From positions 1-32,851 of the forward strand of contig JBAZLD010000015.1 in assembly GCA_041650475.1 (NCBI GenBank): a stretch of DNA of 32,851 nt. Direction: 5' to 3'. Both the position numbers and the translations under genes were made by a program. The notes beneath the pieces are model-generated. The model saw only the letters and a program-made list of their open reading frames with translations, did no database searches and had not been told where the DNA came from. The stretch is from JAIPGX01 sp041650475. Its GTDB lineage: Bacteria; Babelota; Babeliae; Babelales; UASB340. Positions 8,318 through 17,033 of this stretch are shown in pieces. Within the stretch, counting starts at the first letter, position 1, and each line of letters opens with the position of its first letter.

Positions 8318-8328
8318 TTTAGTCCCAC

Positions 8329-8964
8329 TCAATTCCACGTTGCAATCATATTTTTAAACAAATTCAAATCTTTTTTCAAAAATATCCAACAATCATTTTT
8401 AGTTAAATTATAAGCATCAGCTTGATCAAAACTAAGCACACTAACGTTTGGAATATTTCTAAAAGACATCCAATTAGACTCATCTACAAAAGGCAAAAAT
8501 AGCAAAACTTTTTTATTATGCTTATTCATCTTTTTTAATGCATCAAATGCACCTTTTGTACTTGGTTTATCAAAACTCAAATCTAAACAACATAATTTTT
8601 TATTTTCTAAAAAATCATGAAATATGTTATTTAAAACTAATTTTGTTTGTTTACGATTGATAGACAAGATTCTTGTACGAGGTTGTGGTCCAAAAATTAC
8701 ACCACCTTTTCTCCATAACGGAGATCGCAAAGTTCCTGCTCTTGCTCGACCAGTACCCTTTTGCTTCCATGGTTTTTTTCTTGAAAAATTAACTTCACCT
8801 CTATCTTTGCAACCAACAGTCCCTTGTCGCCAATTTAATAACAAAGACTTTATTGCATAAGAAAATGTTATTAAACTCTCTTTTTTCTTTAAAATTTGTA
8901 TATCATCAAAATTCAATTTTTCTTGTTCTTTTCCGCTAGAATTATAAATAGGTATCTGGTCCAT
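8329..8964 (-). CDS. rplD: 50S ribosomal protein L4
   Basis: Its long loop reaches the tunnel constriction opposite L22; in E. coli the protein also represses the S10 operon. The loop is clear (FSRKKPWKQKGTGRARAGT, then SPLWRKGGVIFGPQPR). The C-terminal half is a divergent but recognisable alpha/beta domain ending in a block that fits NPHDxxxxxx-type L4 ends only loosely. It has 211 residues (E. coli 201). AAGGAT precedes the ATG and overlaps the rplC stop region (5-base gap). Confidence 0.95.
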   Translation of the reverse strand: MDQIPIYNSSGKEQEKLNFDDIQILKKKESLITFSYAIKSLLLNWRQGTVGCKDRGEVNFSRKKPWKQKGTGRARAGTLRSPLWRKGGVIFGPQPRTRILSINRKQTKLVLNNIFHDFLENKKLCCLDLSFDKPSTKGAFDALKKMNKHNKKVLLFLPFVDESNWMSFRNIPNVSVLSFDQADAYNLTKNDCWIFLKKDLNLFKNMIATWN

Positions 8965-8969
8965 AATCC

Positions 8970-9599
8970 TTATCCTTGCTTACAAATAGTTACCAAAGAA
9001 GCATTCTTTCCAGGAACAGCTCCCTTTACAAATAAACTACTATTTTCTTTATCTATATGAATAATTTTTAAACCCTGTACGGTAATTTTATCATTTCCTT
9101 TTTGTCCAGGAAGTTTTTTACCCTTTATAACCTCACCTTGAGTACGTAAACTACCTATAGCACCAGGTCTTCTGTGAAAATTTGAACCATGACTATCAGG
9201 GCCACCACCAAAACCCCAACGTTTTACAACGCCTTGATACCCTTGCCCTTTACTGGTTCCTGTAACCTTTACAATATCTTCCGTTTGCAAACCAAGACCA
9301 TCAAAATTAATTTTTTGACCTAAAGTAAAATTTACGGAATCAGATACTTCAATTAAAACTTCACGCAAAAAACAAAAATACTTTTTTTTATTTTTTAACC
9401 AATCAACAGAAAATGATTTTTTTTTGTATCTATTTCTTAATATACCCAATTGCAATGCAGAATAACCCTCATTTTGAGTCGTTTTAATTTGAGTTACAAA
9501 TAAATCTGCAATATCTATTACTGTAACAGGAAAAATTTTTCCATTAGGAGCAAAAATCTGGGTCATTCCCACTTTTTTACCTAAAACATTATTTAGCAT
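8970..9599 (-). CDS. rplC: 50S ribosomal protein L3
   Basis: Early-assembling protein whose loop reaches toward the peptidyl transferase centre. LGKKVGMTQIFAPNGKIFPV is the standard start. The central VTGTSKGQGYQGVVKRWGF and the loop GPDSHGSNFHRRPGAIGS are conserved, then KGKKLPGQKGNDKITVQGL. Its 209 residues equal the E. coli length. AGAGG lies 7 bases before the ATG. Confidence 0.97.
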   Translation of the reverse strand: MLNNVLGKKVGMTQIFAPNGKIFPVTVIDIADLFVTQIKTTQNEGYSALQLGILRNRYKKKSFSVDWLKNKKKYFCFLREVLIEVSDSVNFTLGQKINFDGLGLQTEDIVKVTGTSKGQGYQGVVKRWGFGGGPDSHGSNFHRRPGAIGSLRTQGEVIKGKKLPGQKGNDKITVQGLKIIHIDKENSSLFVKGAVPGKNASLVTICKQG

Positions 9600-9630
9600 A
9601 ATTCAGCCTCTTGCTCATCATTTTGTTTTT

Positions 9631-9936
9631 TTATTTAATTTCAACATCGACGCCAGCTGAAATATTTAATTTCATTAAAGCTTCCATTGTTTGTTCAGAA
9701 GGGGAAACTATATCCAAAATGCGCTTATGAGTTGTCAATTCAAATTGTTCCCTTGACTTCTTATCAACATGAGGCGACCTTAAAACTGTAAAACATTTCC
9801 TGTGATTTGGGAGAGGAACAGGTCCTAAAACTTTGGACCCTGTTCTTTTCACCGTCAAAACAATCTGTTTTACTGCACTATCTAACAGCTGATAATCATA
9901 AGATTTCAATGTTAAACGTATTCTTTGTTTCTTCAT
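9631..9936 (-). CDS. rpsJ: 30S ribosomal protein S10 (NusE)
   Basis: Small-subunit head protein that in many bacteria also links ribosomes to transcription through NusB and NusG. The sequence RIRLTLKSYDYQLLDSAV, then GPVPLPNHRKCFTVLRSPHV and the ELTTHKRILDI block are diagnostic. The length is 101. It starts the S10 part of the cluster, 19 bases downstream of tuf, with no separate promoter that I can see. Confidence 0.97.
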   Translation of the reverse strand: MKKQRIRLTLKSYDYQLLDSAVKQIVLTVKRTGSKVLGPVPLPNHRKCFTVLRSPHVDKKSREQFELTTHKRILDIVSPSEQTMEALMKLNISAGVDVEIK

Positions 9937-9955
9937 TCAAAATAACCTAAAACAA

Positions 9956-11146
9956 TTATTCTATTATTTCTGTAACAATACCTGCACCAACTGTTCTTCC
10001 ACCCTCACGAACTGCAAATTTTAATTCTTTATCCATAGCAATTTTACTTACTAATTCTACAGTTACTGCAACTTCGTCACCTGGAACAACCATTTCTCTA
10101 CCTTCAGGAAGAGTAATTGTTCCTGTAACATCAGTTGTTCTAAAATAGAACTGAGGTCTATACCCATTAAAGAATGGGGTATGACGTCCACCTTCTTCTT
10201 TTTTCAATGTAACAATTTGTGCTTTAAATTTTTTATGAGGAGTTATAGAACCAATTTTTGCTATTACCTGACCACGTTCTACTTCTTCTTTTTTTATACC
10301 ACGAAGTAAAACACCAACATTATCACCAGGAATAGCTTCTTTTAATTCCTTATTGAACATTTCTATACCTGTAACGGTGCTTCGCTTGGTATCCGCAAAA
10401 CCAACTATTTCTATTTCTTCACCAACTTTAAGAACACCTTGTCCAACACGACCTGTAACAACGGTTCCTCTACCAGAAATTGAAAACACATCCTCTATTG
10501 GCATCAAGAAAGGTTTTTCCGTATCTCTTTCAGGTGTTGGAATATACTCATCAACAGAACTCATTAATTTCATAATTGCTTGAGAGCCTATTTCTGTTTT
10601 ATCACCTTCCAATGCCTTTAATGCTGAACCTCTGATAATAGGAATTTTGCTACCAGGAAAACCATAACTAGTTAACAATTCTCTAACTTCTTCTTCTACC
10701 AATTCAACTAAGCTTTCATCATCAACCATATCAACTTTATTCAAGAAAACAACAATAGACGGAACACCTACTTGACGAGCTAAAAGAATATGTTCTCTTG
10801 TTTGTGGCATAGGACCATCAGCCGCTGATACAACTAAAATGGCTCCATCCATTTGTGCTGCACCAGTTATCATATTTTTTACATAGTCAGCATGTCCAGG
10901 ACAGTCAACATGTGCATAGTGACGTTTATCTGTTTCATATTCAACATGAGATACTGCAATAGTAATACCTCTAGCCTTTTCTTCTGGAGCATTATCAATT
11001 TGATCAAAAGCTTTAAAAGTAGCTTTTCCTTGTTCTGCTAAAACTTTTGTAATAGCAGCAGTTAATGTAGTCTTTCCATGATCAACGTGCCCGATTGTTC
11101 CAACGTTACAATGAGGCTTAGTTCTTTCAAATACACCTTTTGCCAT
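9956..11146 (-). CDS. tuf: Elongation factor Tu
   Basis: GTPase that delivers aminoacyl-tRNA to the ribosomal A site. All G motifs are intact: GHVDHGKTT near residue 19, RGITIA in switch I, DCPGHADYV with the catalytic histidine, NKVD and the SALK motif. Domains 2 and 3 follow (EDVFSISGRGTVVTGRVGQG; GDNVGVLLRGI; end GGRTVGAGIVTEI). It has 396 residues against 394 in E. coli. AAGGA precedes the ATG. Only one copy is in the window. Confidence 0.98.
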   Translation of the reverse strand: MAKGVFERTKPHCNVGTIGHVDHGKTTLTAAITKVLAEQGKATFKAFDQIDNAPEEKARGITIAVSHVEYETDKRHYAHVDCPGHADYVKNMITGAAQMDGAILVVSAADGPMPQTREHILLARQVGVPSIVVFLNKVDMVDDESLVELVEEEVRELLTSYGFPGSKIPIIRGSALKALEGDKTEIGSQAIMKLMSSVDEYIPTPERDTEKPFLMPIEDVFSISGRGTVVTGRVGQGVLKVGEEIEIVGFADTKRSTVTGIEMFNKELKEAIPGDNVGVLLRGIKKEEVERGQVIAKIGSITPHKKFKAQIVTLKKEEGGRHTPFFNGYRPQFYFRTTDVTGTITLPEGREMVVPGDEVAVTVELVSKIAMDKELKFAVREGGRTVGAGIVTEIIE

Positions 11147-11199
11147 TTTGTAAATCCTTCCTAGACAAACTATTTTTTAAACTATTTTTATAAACCATT

Positions 11200-13275
11200 T
11201 TATTTTTGCACTACAATTGCATCTTGAACATTTTTTGGAACTTCTCTATAAACTTCAAATTGCATTGTAGAGCTAGCACGACCTTTTGTCATAGAACGTA
11301 AATCAGTCGTATATCCAAACATTTCAGCTAAAGGAACTTCAGCTGTTATTACTTGAACACCTTTACGTTCCCCCATCCCTAAAATTCTACCACGCCTAGA
11401 ATTCAAATCACCCATAACATCACCCATATGTTCTTCAGGAGTAACAACTTCTATTTTAAAGATAGGCTCCAAAAGAACTGGACTAGCTTTCTTCATTCCA
11501 TCCTTAAAAGCCATTGACGCAGCAATTTTGAATGCTAATTCAGAAGAGTCAACTTCATGAAAAGAACCATCATAAACAGTTACTTTTATATCTTCTACTG
11601 GATAATTTGCAAGAACACCTGAAGTCAAAGCTTCTTTAACACCTTTTTCTATACCAGGTATATATTCTTTAGGAATTACACCACCAGTAATGCCATTTAC
11701 AAATTCAAATCCCGCAGTCCTTGCTAAAGGTTCTAATTTTAACCAAACATGTCCATATTGACCTCTACCACCAGACTGTCTGATAAATTTACCTTCCGAA
11801 TCAACTGCTTTTTGAATAGTTTCTTTATATGCTACTTGAGGTTTTCCAACAGAAGCCTCAACCTTATGCTCTCTTAATAAACGATCAACAATAATTTCCA
11901 AATGAAGTTCACCCATTCCTGAAATTACCGTTTGACCTGTATCATTATCAAATGTAAATCTAAAGGATGGATCTTCCTGCATTAATTTTCTTAAGGAGAG
12001 TGTCATTTTTTCATAATCACCACGCCCCTTAGGTTCAATAGCAACACTTACTACTGGTTCAGGAAAATCAATAGATTCTAATAATATAGGATGATCCTCA
12101 TCACAAAGAGTATCACCAGTACCAACATCTTTTAATCCTACTAAAGCAATAATACTTCCAGCTTCAGCAAATTTTATTTCTTCTCTTTTATTAGCATGCA
12201 TTTTTAAAAGACGACTAATTCTTTCTTTTTTACCTTTTGCAGCATTAAAAATATAAGAACCAGCTTCTAAAACACCAGAATAAACCCTAGCAAAAACTAA
12301 AGATCCTACAAAAGGATCATTCATAATTTTAAAAGCAAGAGCGGAAAAAGGCTCTTTAGAATCTGCATGTCTAATTTCCATTTTATCTGTTTCAGGATTT
12401 TTTCCTTCAACCGGTGGCACATCCAATGGAGATGGCAAATAATCAACAACAGCATCCAAAAGCAATTGGACACCTTTATTTTTAAAAGCGGAACCACAAA
12501 ACATAGGTGTTAATTCTTGATTTAAAACACCTTTTCTTATTGCAGCTTTAACTTTTTCAATAGAAATTTCTTCTCCATTTAAAAATTTTTCAGCTAAATC
12601 ATCATCAAAATCACATGCTTTTTCTATAATTTTTTCTTTTAATTCTTTAGCTTTTGCCTTGTATTCTTCAGGAATCTCAACTTTTTGCATTACAGTTCCC
12701 TGAGATTCTTCCTCAAAAAGAACCATTTGTTGATCTAATAAATTTATGATTCCCTTAAAATTTTCAGATTCGCCCACAGGTAATTGCATTGCAAGTGAAT
12801 TGCCTCTTAATTTTGAATTAACTTCTTCTACAACTCCAAAATAATCAGCACCTATTCGATCTAATTTATTAACAAAGGCTATGCGTGGAACTTTATATTT
12901 ATCTGCTTGCCTCCAAACTGTTTCAGATTGAGGCTCAACTCCTCCTACACCACAAAAAACAGCGACACAACCATCTAATACGCGCAAAGATCTTTCTACT
13001 TCAACTGTAAAATCAACGTGACCAGGAGTATCTATAAGATTAATTTGATGATCTTGCCAAAAACATGTAGTTGCTGCGGAAGTAATGGTAATTCCTCTTT
13101 CTTGTTCTTGCTCCATCCAATCCATTACAGCTGCTCCCTCATGAACTTCACCAATTTTATGAGAGACACCAGTATAAAAAAGAATACGCTCTGATACTGT
13201 AGTTTTTCCAGCGTCTATGTGAGCCATTATTCCTATATTTCTATAATTTTTTAATTTATTATCACCATTACTCAT
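11200..13275 (-). CDS. fusA: Elongation factor G
   Basis: GTPase that drives translocation and, with RRF, ribosome recycling. G motifs are AHIDAGKTT (residues about 17-25), the RGITI switch, DTPGHVDF and NKLDR. Domain IV with the conserved SGGRGQYGHVWLKLEP and the final LRSMTKGRASSTMQFEVYREVP block are complete. At 691 residues it is within the canonical range (E. coli 704). AAAGG precedes the ATG. It lies between rpsG and tuf as in the str operon. Confidence 0.98.
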   Translation of the reverse strand: MSNGDNKLKNYRNIGIMAHIDAGKTTVSERILFYTGVSHKIGEVHEGAAVMDWMEQEQERGITITSAATTCFWQDHQINLIDTPGHVDFTVEVERSLRVLDGCVAVFCGVGGVEPQSETVWRQADKYKVPRIAFVNKLDRIGADYFGVVEEVNSKLRGNSLAMQLPVGESENFKGIINLLDQQMVLFEEESQGTVMQKVEIPEEYKAKAKELKEKIIEKACDFDDDLAEKFLNGEEISIEKVKAAIRKGVLNQELTPMFCGSAFKNKGVQLLLDAVVDYLPSPLDVPPVEGKNPETDKMEIRHADSKEPFSALAFKIMNDPFVGSLVFARVYSGVLEAGSYIFNAAKGKKERISRLLKMHANKREEIKFAEAGSIIALVGLKDVGTGDTLCDEDHPILLESIDFPEPVVSVAIEPKGRGDYEKMTLSLRKLMQEDPSFRFTFDNDTGQTVISGMGELHLEIIVDRLLREHKVEASVGKPQVAYKETIQKAVDSEGKFIRQSGGRGQYGHVWLKLEPLARTAGFEFVNGITGGVIPKEYIPGIEKGVKEALTSGVLANYPVEDIKVTVYDGSFHEVDSSELAFKIAASMAFKDGMKKASPVLLEPIFKIEVVTPEEHMGDVMGDLNSRRGRILGMGERKGVQVITAEVPLAEMFGYTTDLRSMTKGRASSTMQFEVYREVPKNVQDAIVVQK

Positions 13276-13299
13276 ACTAAATTACCTTTATTAGCAACA

Positions 13300-13782
13300 T
13301 TACCAAGCATAATGAGAGAAAGCTCTATTTGCTTCAGCCATTCTATGAACATCTAAACGTTTTTTTACAGCATTTCCTCTACCTTCTGCAGCTTCAAAAA
13401 TTTCACTAGCTAATCTTTTTCCCATAGTCTTATCTGATCTTCCAGCCGCAGCATCTATAAGCCATCTCAAAGTCAACGCCATCGCTCTTCTTGGACGAAC
13501 TTCTGTAGGTATTTGATATACACCGCCACCAACACGCCTAGATTTAACTTCAACAGAAGGCTTTATCTGTTTAATAGCTTTGTCAAATATTAAAAACCCT
13601 TTTTTGTCATCTCCTCCAGATTTTTCAGCTAATATATCAAAAGCTTCATAAACAATGGATCGAGCAGTATTCTTTTTACCCTGCTCCATAACCATATTGA
13701 TAAATTTTTGAACCAAATTAGAATTAAATCTTGGATCAACACCTATTTCTCTTATAAGACCCACTGATTTACGTCTTGGCAT
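13300..13782 (-). CDS. rpsG: 30S ribosomal protein S7
   Basis: Primary binder of the 3' domain of 16S rRNA, placed at the E-site side of the head; in E. coli it represses the str operon. MPRRKSVGLIREIGVDPRF and GGVYQIPTEVRPRRAMALTL (with the following RWLIDAA) are diagnostic, and it ends in ANRAFSHYAW. It has 160 residues. Its ATG shares one base with the rpsL stop (TAATG), so it is probably translated by coupled restart. Confidence 0.97.
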   Translation of the reverse strand: MPRRKSVGLIREIGVDPRFNSNLVQKFINMVMEQGKKNTARSIVYEAFDILAEKSGGDDKKGFLIFDKAIKQIKPSVEVKSRRVGGGVYQIPTEVRPRRAMALTLRWLIDAAAGRSDKTMGKRLASEIFEAAEGRGNAVKKRLDVHRMAEANRAFSHYAW

Positions 13783-14165
13783 TATTCAGCACCTTTCTTT
13801 TTCAATTTTGCTCCGTATAAAGAACGAGACTGAGATCTACCTTCAACACCAGAAGTATCTAAAGTTCCTCGAATAATATGGTATTTTACACCTGGTAAAT
13901 CTTTTACTCTTCCCCCTCTAACCAAAACAACTGAGTGCTCTTGAAGATTATGTCCTTCTCCAGGAATATAAGCGGTAATTTCTTTTCCTGTAGTTAATTT
14001 AACACGAGCAACTTTTCTTAATGCTGAGTTTGGTTTTTTAGGTGTCTGTGTATAAACGCGCACACATACGCCTCTTTTTTGGGGACATCCGTTCATTGCG
14101 GGAGATTTAGTTTTCTTTTTAACTTCAGTACGACCAGATCGTACAAGCTGATTTATCGTTGGCAT
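13782..14165 (-). CDS. rpsL: 30S ribosomal protein S12
   Basis: Decoding-centre protein that monitors codon-anticodon pairing. I start at ATG 14165 (127 aa, MPTINQLVRSGR), with AGGAAG upstream. A longer open frame from a TTG at 14186 reads through that binding site and is rejected. The streptomycin loop TPKKPNSALRK keeps both lysines (K43, K44 here), and RGGRVKDLPGVKYH is intact, including the aspartate that RimO modifies in many bacteria. Nothing suggests a streptomycin-resistance change. It is the first gene of the translation cluster. Confidence 0.97.
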   Translation of the reverse strand: MPTINQLVRSGRTEVKKKTKSPAMNGCPQKRGVCVRVYTQTPKKPNSALRKVARVKLTTGKEITAYIPGEGHNLQEHSVVLVRGGRVKDLPGVKYHIIRGTLDTSGVEGRSQSRSLYGAKLKKKGAE

Positions 14166-14240
14166 TTTTTGCTTCCTATTCAACAAAAATTAACTTAATT
14201 TTTTTAAAAAAACATAAATTTTCGATTAACAATAATCAAT

Positions 14241-14269
14241 TTTATAGTTTTTTAAACTTTTTTCAAGTA
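14241..14269 (-). promoter_or_regulatory. Possible promoter of the rpsL-secY cluster
   Basis: On the minus strand TACTTG (14269-14264) is followed after 17 bases by TATAAA (14246-14241), about 76 bases before the rpsL start. The -10 is good and the -35 poor. A TTGAAA overlapping it would give only 14 bases of spacing. In DNA this AT-rich chance matches are common, but a promoter must exist in this divergent region. Confidence 0.3.
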
Positions 14270-14329
14270 AAAATTATGCAATTCTTGTTTAATTATAAAA
14301 TTAAACTCTATAATTAAAATTATGATTAT

Positions 14330-14351
14330 TACTAAAAAATGTTTTTTAGTA
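14330..14351. promoter_or_regulatory. 22-base perfect palindrome, possible operator upstream of rseP
   Basis: Arms TACTAAAAAA and TTTTTTAGTA are separated by two bases (TG). The palindrome directly abuts a TATAAT at 14352-14357, 53 bases before the rseP start. A dimeric DNA-binding protein is one explanation. It is not a normal intrinsic terminator, since the arms are nearly pure A/T and the loop is only two bases. Confidence 0.4.
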
Positions 14352-14357
14352 TATAAT
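14352..14357 (+). promoter_or_regulatory. Candidate -10 box for rseP
   Basis: A perfect TATAAT lies 53 bases upstream of the rseP ATG. The matching -35 position falls in the palindrome and is not a good TTGACA. A second possible pair is TTTACT (14363-14368) with TATAAA (14387-14392), but it leaves a leader of only about a dozen bases. Confidence 0.35.
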
Positions 14358-14410
14358 AAAATTTTACTAAATTATAGTCACAACTGTATAAAATAAAAAA
14401 AAGGGCAATC

Positions 14411-15541
14411 ATGAATTTAAGCGTTTTTTCTATATTTTTTAGCACAAAATTGGTTCCATTGATTTTTACCATAGTAGGCTTTGGCTTATTAATTACAATG
14501 CATGAATTAGGTCATTTTATATTTTGTAAAATATTTGGTATTTACACACCAACATTTTCTTTAGGTATGGGACCTAAAATTATAGAAAAAAAAATAGGTA
14601 CAACAAATTTCAGATTATCAGCAATTCCATTGGGAGGTTATGTAGAAATTGCAGGTCTTGCTGAAGTCGGAGGACAAGGAGAACAAGAACATGCCCAAAT
14701 GACAGGCAGTAATTCTTTTGAATCTAAGCCCTATTGGCAAAAAGCTATAGTTTTACTCGGCGGTGTCTTATTTAATTTATTATTCGCATACATGTTTTTT
14801 TCTATAATATACTTTTATGGCGTACCTAAGCAAAAAGCTGAATTAATAATTAATTCAAGAATTGAAAAAACTTTACAAGAAAAATTTAATATCACACCTG
14901 AAGACAAAATTATCTCTATAGATAATCAAAATTTAAGTTCAGAACCAAAAGAATTAATCCCTGTGATTCAAAAATATTTTTTAAAAAAATTTACAAACAC
15001 TGATATTATTCTGCTAAAAATTTTAAGAAACAATGAAGATATAATTTTAAATTTAAATTTTAAATCAGAAAAAGAACAAGATGAGTTTCTTGGTTCTCTA
15101 GAATTAAAAACTACACCTATTGAAGGTCAATATGAAAAATATTCTTTGTTTGGTGCCATTAAAAAAGGAATACAGGTTACAAACGGTTGGATTTTCAATA
15201 TTATTTATGGCATAAAATATTTAATAACAGAAAAAACACTAAAAGGCGTTGGTGGACCAGTAATGATTCTTTCCAAAACTTTTCAAACAGCACAAAAAGG
15301 TTTTTTACCTTTATTAATTTTTCTTTGCATAATCAGTATAAATTTAGCAATTCTAAACATTTTACCAATTGGGGCTCTAGATGGTGGACAATTTTTATTT
15401 GTAACCATTGAAGCGATAATTCGTAGACCAATACCTGAAATAATTAAATTTTCTATAAATATAATTTCTTGGGTACTAATCTTAGGTCTTATTTTATATT
15501 TATCTTATAAAGATTTGATGTCAATCGTTTGGAAAAGTTAA
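14411..15541 (+). CDS. rseP: RseP-type site-2 intramembrane zinc metalloprotease
   Basis: Cuts single-pass membrane proteins within the membrane, classically anti-sigma factors during envelope stress, and also remnant signal peptides. The catalytic HELGH (H31, E32, H35) is in the first membrane helix, and the third zinc ligand is D324 in ALDGGQ, in a C-terminal helix. Between them are a second helix near residue 115 and one PDZ-like domain (about 150-240, EDKIISIDNQNLSS). With 376 residues it is the short one-PDZ type; E. coli RseP has about 450 and two PDZ domains. AAGGG lies upstream of the ATG. It is divergent from rpsL and ends 8 bases from the convergent lpxC. No anti-sigma factor is nearby, so its substrate here is unknown. 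Confidence 0.93.
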   Translation: MNLSVFSIFFSTKLVPLIFTIVGFGLLITMHELGHFIFCKIFGIYTPTFSLGMGPKIIEKKIGTTNFRLSAIPLGGYVEIAGLAEVGGQGEQEHAQMTGSNSFESKPYWQKAIVLLGGVLFNLLFAYMFFSIIYFYGVPKQKAELIINSRIEKTLQEKFNITPEDKIISIDNQNLSSEPKELIPVIQKYFLKKFTNTDIILLKILRNNEDIILNLNFKSEKEQDEFLGSLELKTTPIEGQYEKYSLFGAIKKGIQVTNGWIFNIIYGIKYLITEKTLKGVGGPVMILSKTFQTAQKGFLPLLIFLCIISINLAILNILPIGALDGGQFLFVTIEAIIRRPIPEIIKFSINIISWVLILGLILYLSYKDLMSIVWKS

Positions 15542-15549
15542 TTTCTTTT

Positions 15550-16422
15550 TTACATCTCTTTCCACAATTCTGGATTTTCAATATAATGCTTTACAATAAG
15601 CCTATTAAAATTATGTCCAGTTTTTTGAGCTTTAACCCTTCCTGCAAGTTTTTTACCCAAAAGAGCCAAATCTCCAATTAAATCCAAAAGCTTATGTCTG
15701 GAAAATTCATCATGAAACCGAGTTTCATTTAAAAATTCTTCTTTGCAAAGCACAACTGTATTACCCAAAGTTGTGCCTTTAGCCAAACCATGCCTTCTTA
15801 AAAAGGGGAGCTGATCTAAAAAACCAAAAGTTCTTGCTGGAGCAATATTTTGAATAAAATATTCTTGTGATAAAACACCCTCAAGTCTACTTTTACCTAC
15901 CAGTGGGTGACTAAAATCTGTTGTATAATCAAAATAAAAATTTTTATCATATCGACCATTTATTTTATCCTCAATGGCAGGAATTATTTCAATTACACGC
16001 TCCTGATCACCTTCAATTTTTAAATTATTTAGAGGTGTTAAAAATTTTTTTTCTTGATCTTGTTCTTGTAAGCCATTTTGCAAAATCAGATCAACAAAAG
16101 GGAGTGCACTGCCATCTAAAATTGGAATTTCAGGGCCGTCAATTAAAATTTTTAAATTATCTATGTTTAATGTAATTATGGCAGCCATTAAATGCTCTAC
16201 TGTACTAATTACAAAATCGGCATTATTCAAGACAGTTGCATGCATTGCTTCTTGTGGCACTACTGTTCCGATTTTTATATTTTTTTGAGAATCATTTGAA
16301 TCAACAAAACATATACCATAATCAGCTGGTGCTGGCTTTAAGATAATACTTGATTCTATTCCAAAATGAACACCAATACCTCTAAATATTAAATCTTTTT
16401 TTAAAGTCTTTTGTCTTATCAC
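15550..16422 (-). CDS. lpxC: UDP-3-O-acyl-N-acetylglucosamine deacetylase (LpxC)
   Basis: Cytoplasmic zinc enzyme for the committed step of lipid A synthesis. The ligands are clear: H77 in STVEHLMAA, H243 and D247 in HKLLDLIGD, plus the catalytic-base region KTGH (H270). These match E. coli H79, H238, D242 and H265 in spacing. I start at GTG 16422 (290 aa, M-IRQKTLKKD), which has GGAG 8 bases upstream and gives the normal LpxC N-terminus. A longer frame from a TTG at 16455 starts inside the rplM terminator hairpin and is rejected. Together with lptD it shows the organism has an LPS outer membrane. Confidence 0.95.
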   Translation of the reverse strand: MIRQKTLKKDLIFRGIGVHFGIESSIILKPAPADYGICFVDSNDSQKNIKIGTVVPQEAMHATVLNNADFVISTVEHLMAAIITLNIDNLKILIDGPEIPILDGSALPFVDLILQNGLQEQDQEKKFLTPLNNLKIEGDQERVIEIIPAIEDKINGRYDKNFYFDYTTDFSHPLVGKSRLEGVLSQEYFIQNIAPARTFGFLDQLPFLRRHGLAKGTTLGNTVVLCKEEFLNETRFHDEFSRHKLLDLIGDLALLGKKLAGRVKAQKTGHNFNRLIVKHYIENPELWKEM

Positions 16423-16433
16423 AATAAAAGCTC

Positions 16434-16469
16434 CAAAGAAAAAAGCAGGATCCAAAAAGATCCTGCTTT
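16434..16469 (-). terminator. Intrinsic terminator after rplM
   Basis: The minus strand has AAAGCAGGATC, a six-base loop, then GATCCTGCTTT: an 11-base perfect stem (16442-16452 with 16459-16469). It is followed by a T-rich run CTTTTTTCTTT. The plus strand lacks a T-run after the stem, so it acts leftward only. It lies 27 bases after the rplM stop and directly before the lpxC ribosome binding site, so lpxC either depends on readthrough or has a start site very close to its GTG. Confidence 0.88.
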
Positions 16470-16495
16470 AAATGCTTGAAAAATTTTTTAAAAAA

Positions 16496-16921
16496 CTATT
16501 TGCTAACCTGAGCAGTGTGAGGATGATTGGATCCTGAGTAAACTTTTAATTTTTTAAGAATTTGTCTACCAAGCCTGTTTCTAGGAAGCATCCCTTTAAC
16601 TGAATGTTCAATCAACATAGCTGGATCCTTTGCAAGCAGGTCTCTTGCACTTATTCCTTTTAAACCACCTCTCCATCCTGAATATGATGCATAATTTTTA
16701 TCAGTCCATTTGTCGCCAGTAAGTTTAATTTTGTCACAATTTATTACAATTACATAATCTCCAGAATCTGTATGAGGAGTATATTCAGGTTTATTTTTAC
16801 CTCTTAAAATATCAGCTATTTGAGTTGACAAACGGCCCAATATTTGACCGGAAGCATCAATTGTTTGCCATTTTGGTGCTCTATCTTCTTTTCTTAAGAA
16901 AAAACTTTTATTCATATCCAT
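16496..16921 (-). CDS. rplM: 50S ribosomal protein L13
   Basis: Early-assembly large-subunit protein. W-x-TIDASGQILGRLSTQIA at the start, YTPHTDSGDYVIVINCDKI and the region HSVKGMLPRNRLGRQ are family signatures; the length of 141 matches E. coli (142). AGGA lies about 10 bases before ATG 16921. Its usual partner rpsI (S9) does not follow; instead there is a terminator, so rplM forms a one-gene unit. Confidence 0.97.
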   Translation of the reverse strand: MDMNKSFFLRKEDRAPKWQTIDASGQILGRLSTQIADILRGKNKPEYTPHTDSGDYVIVINCDKIKLTGDKWTDKNYASYSGWRGGLKGISARDLLAKDPAMLIEHSVKGMLPRNRLGRQILKKLKVYSGSNHPHTAQVSK

Positions 16922-16997
16922 GATAAATAATTCCTAATTTTAGCAACTTTTAAGTGCATATTTTTGTATTTTTTTATATTTTATAAATAATATAAGA

Positions 16998-17026
16998 ATT
17001 TTAAAATAAAAATCAAAATAGGTCAA
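16998..17026 (-). promoter_or_regulatory. Promoter of rplM
   Basis: TTGACC (17026-17021), 17 bases, then TAAAAT (17003-16998) on the minus strand, about 77 bases before the rplM start and just past the pyrG stop. Spacing and both boxes are close to the sigma-70 consensus; it is the best promoter match I found in the window. Confidence 0.6.
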
Positions 17027-17033
17027 CTTCTAT

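Noticed and set aside
14166..14186. N-terminal extension of S12 from a TTG
   Set aside because: The extra codons consist of the ribosome binding site of the true ATG (AGGAAG) and the family starts MPTINQL.
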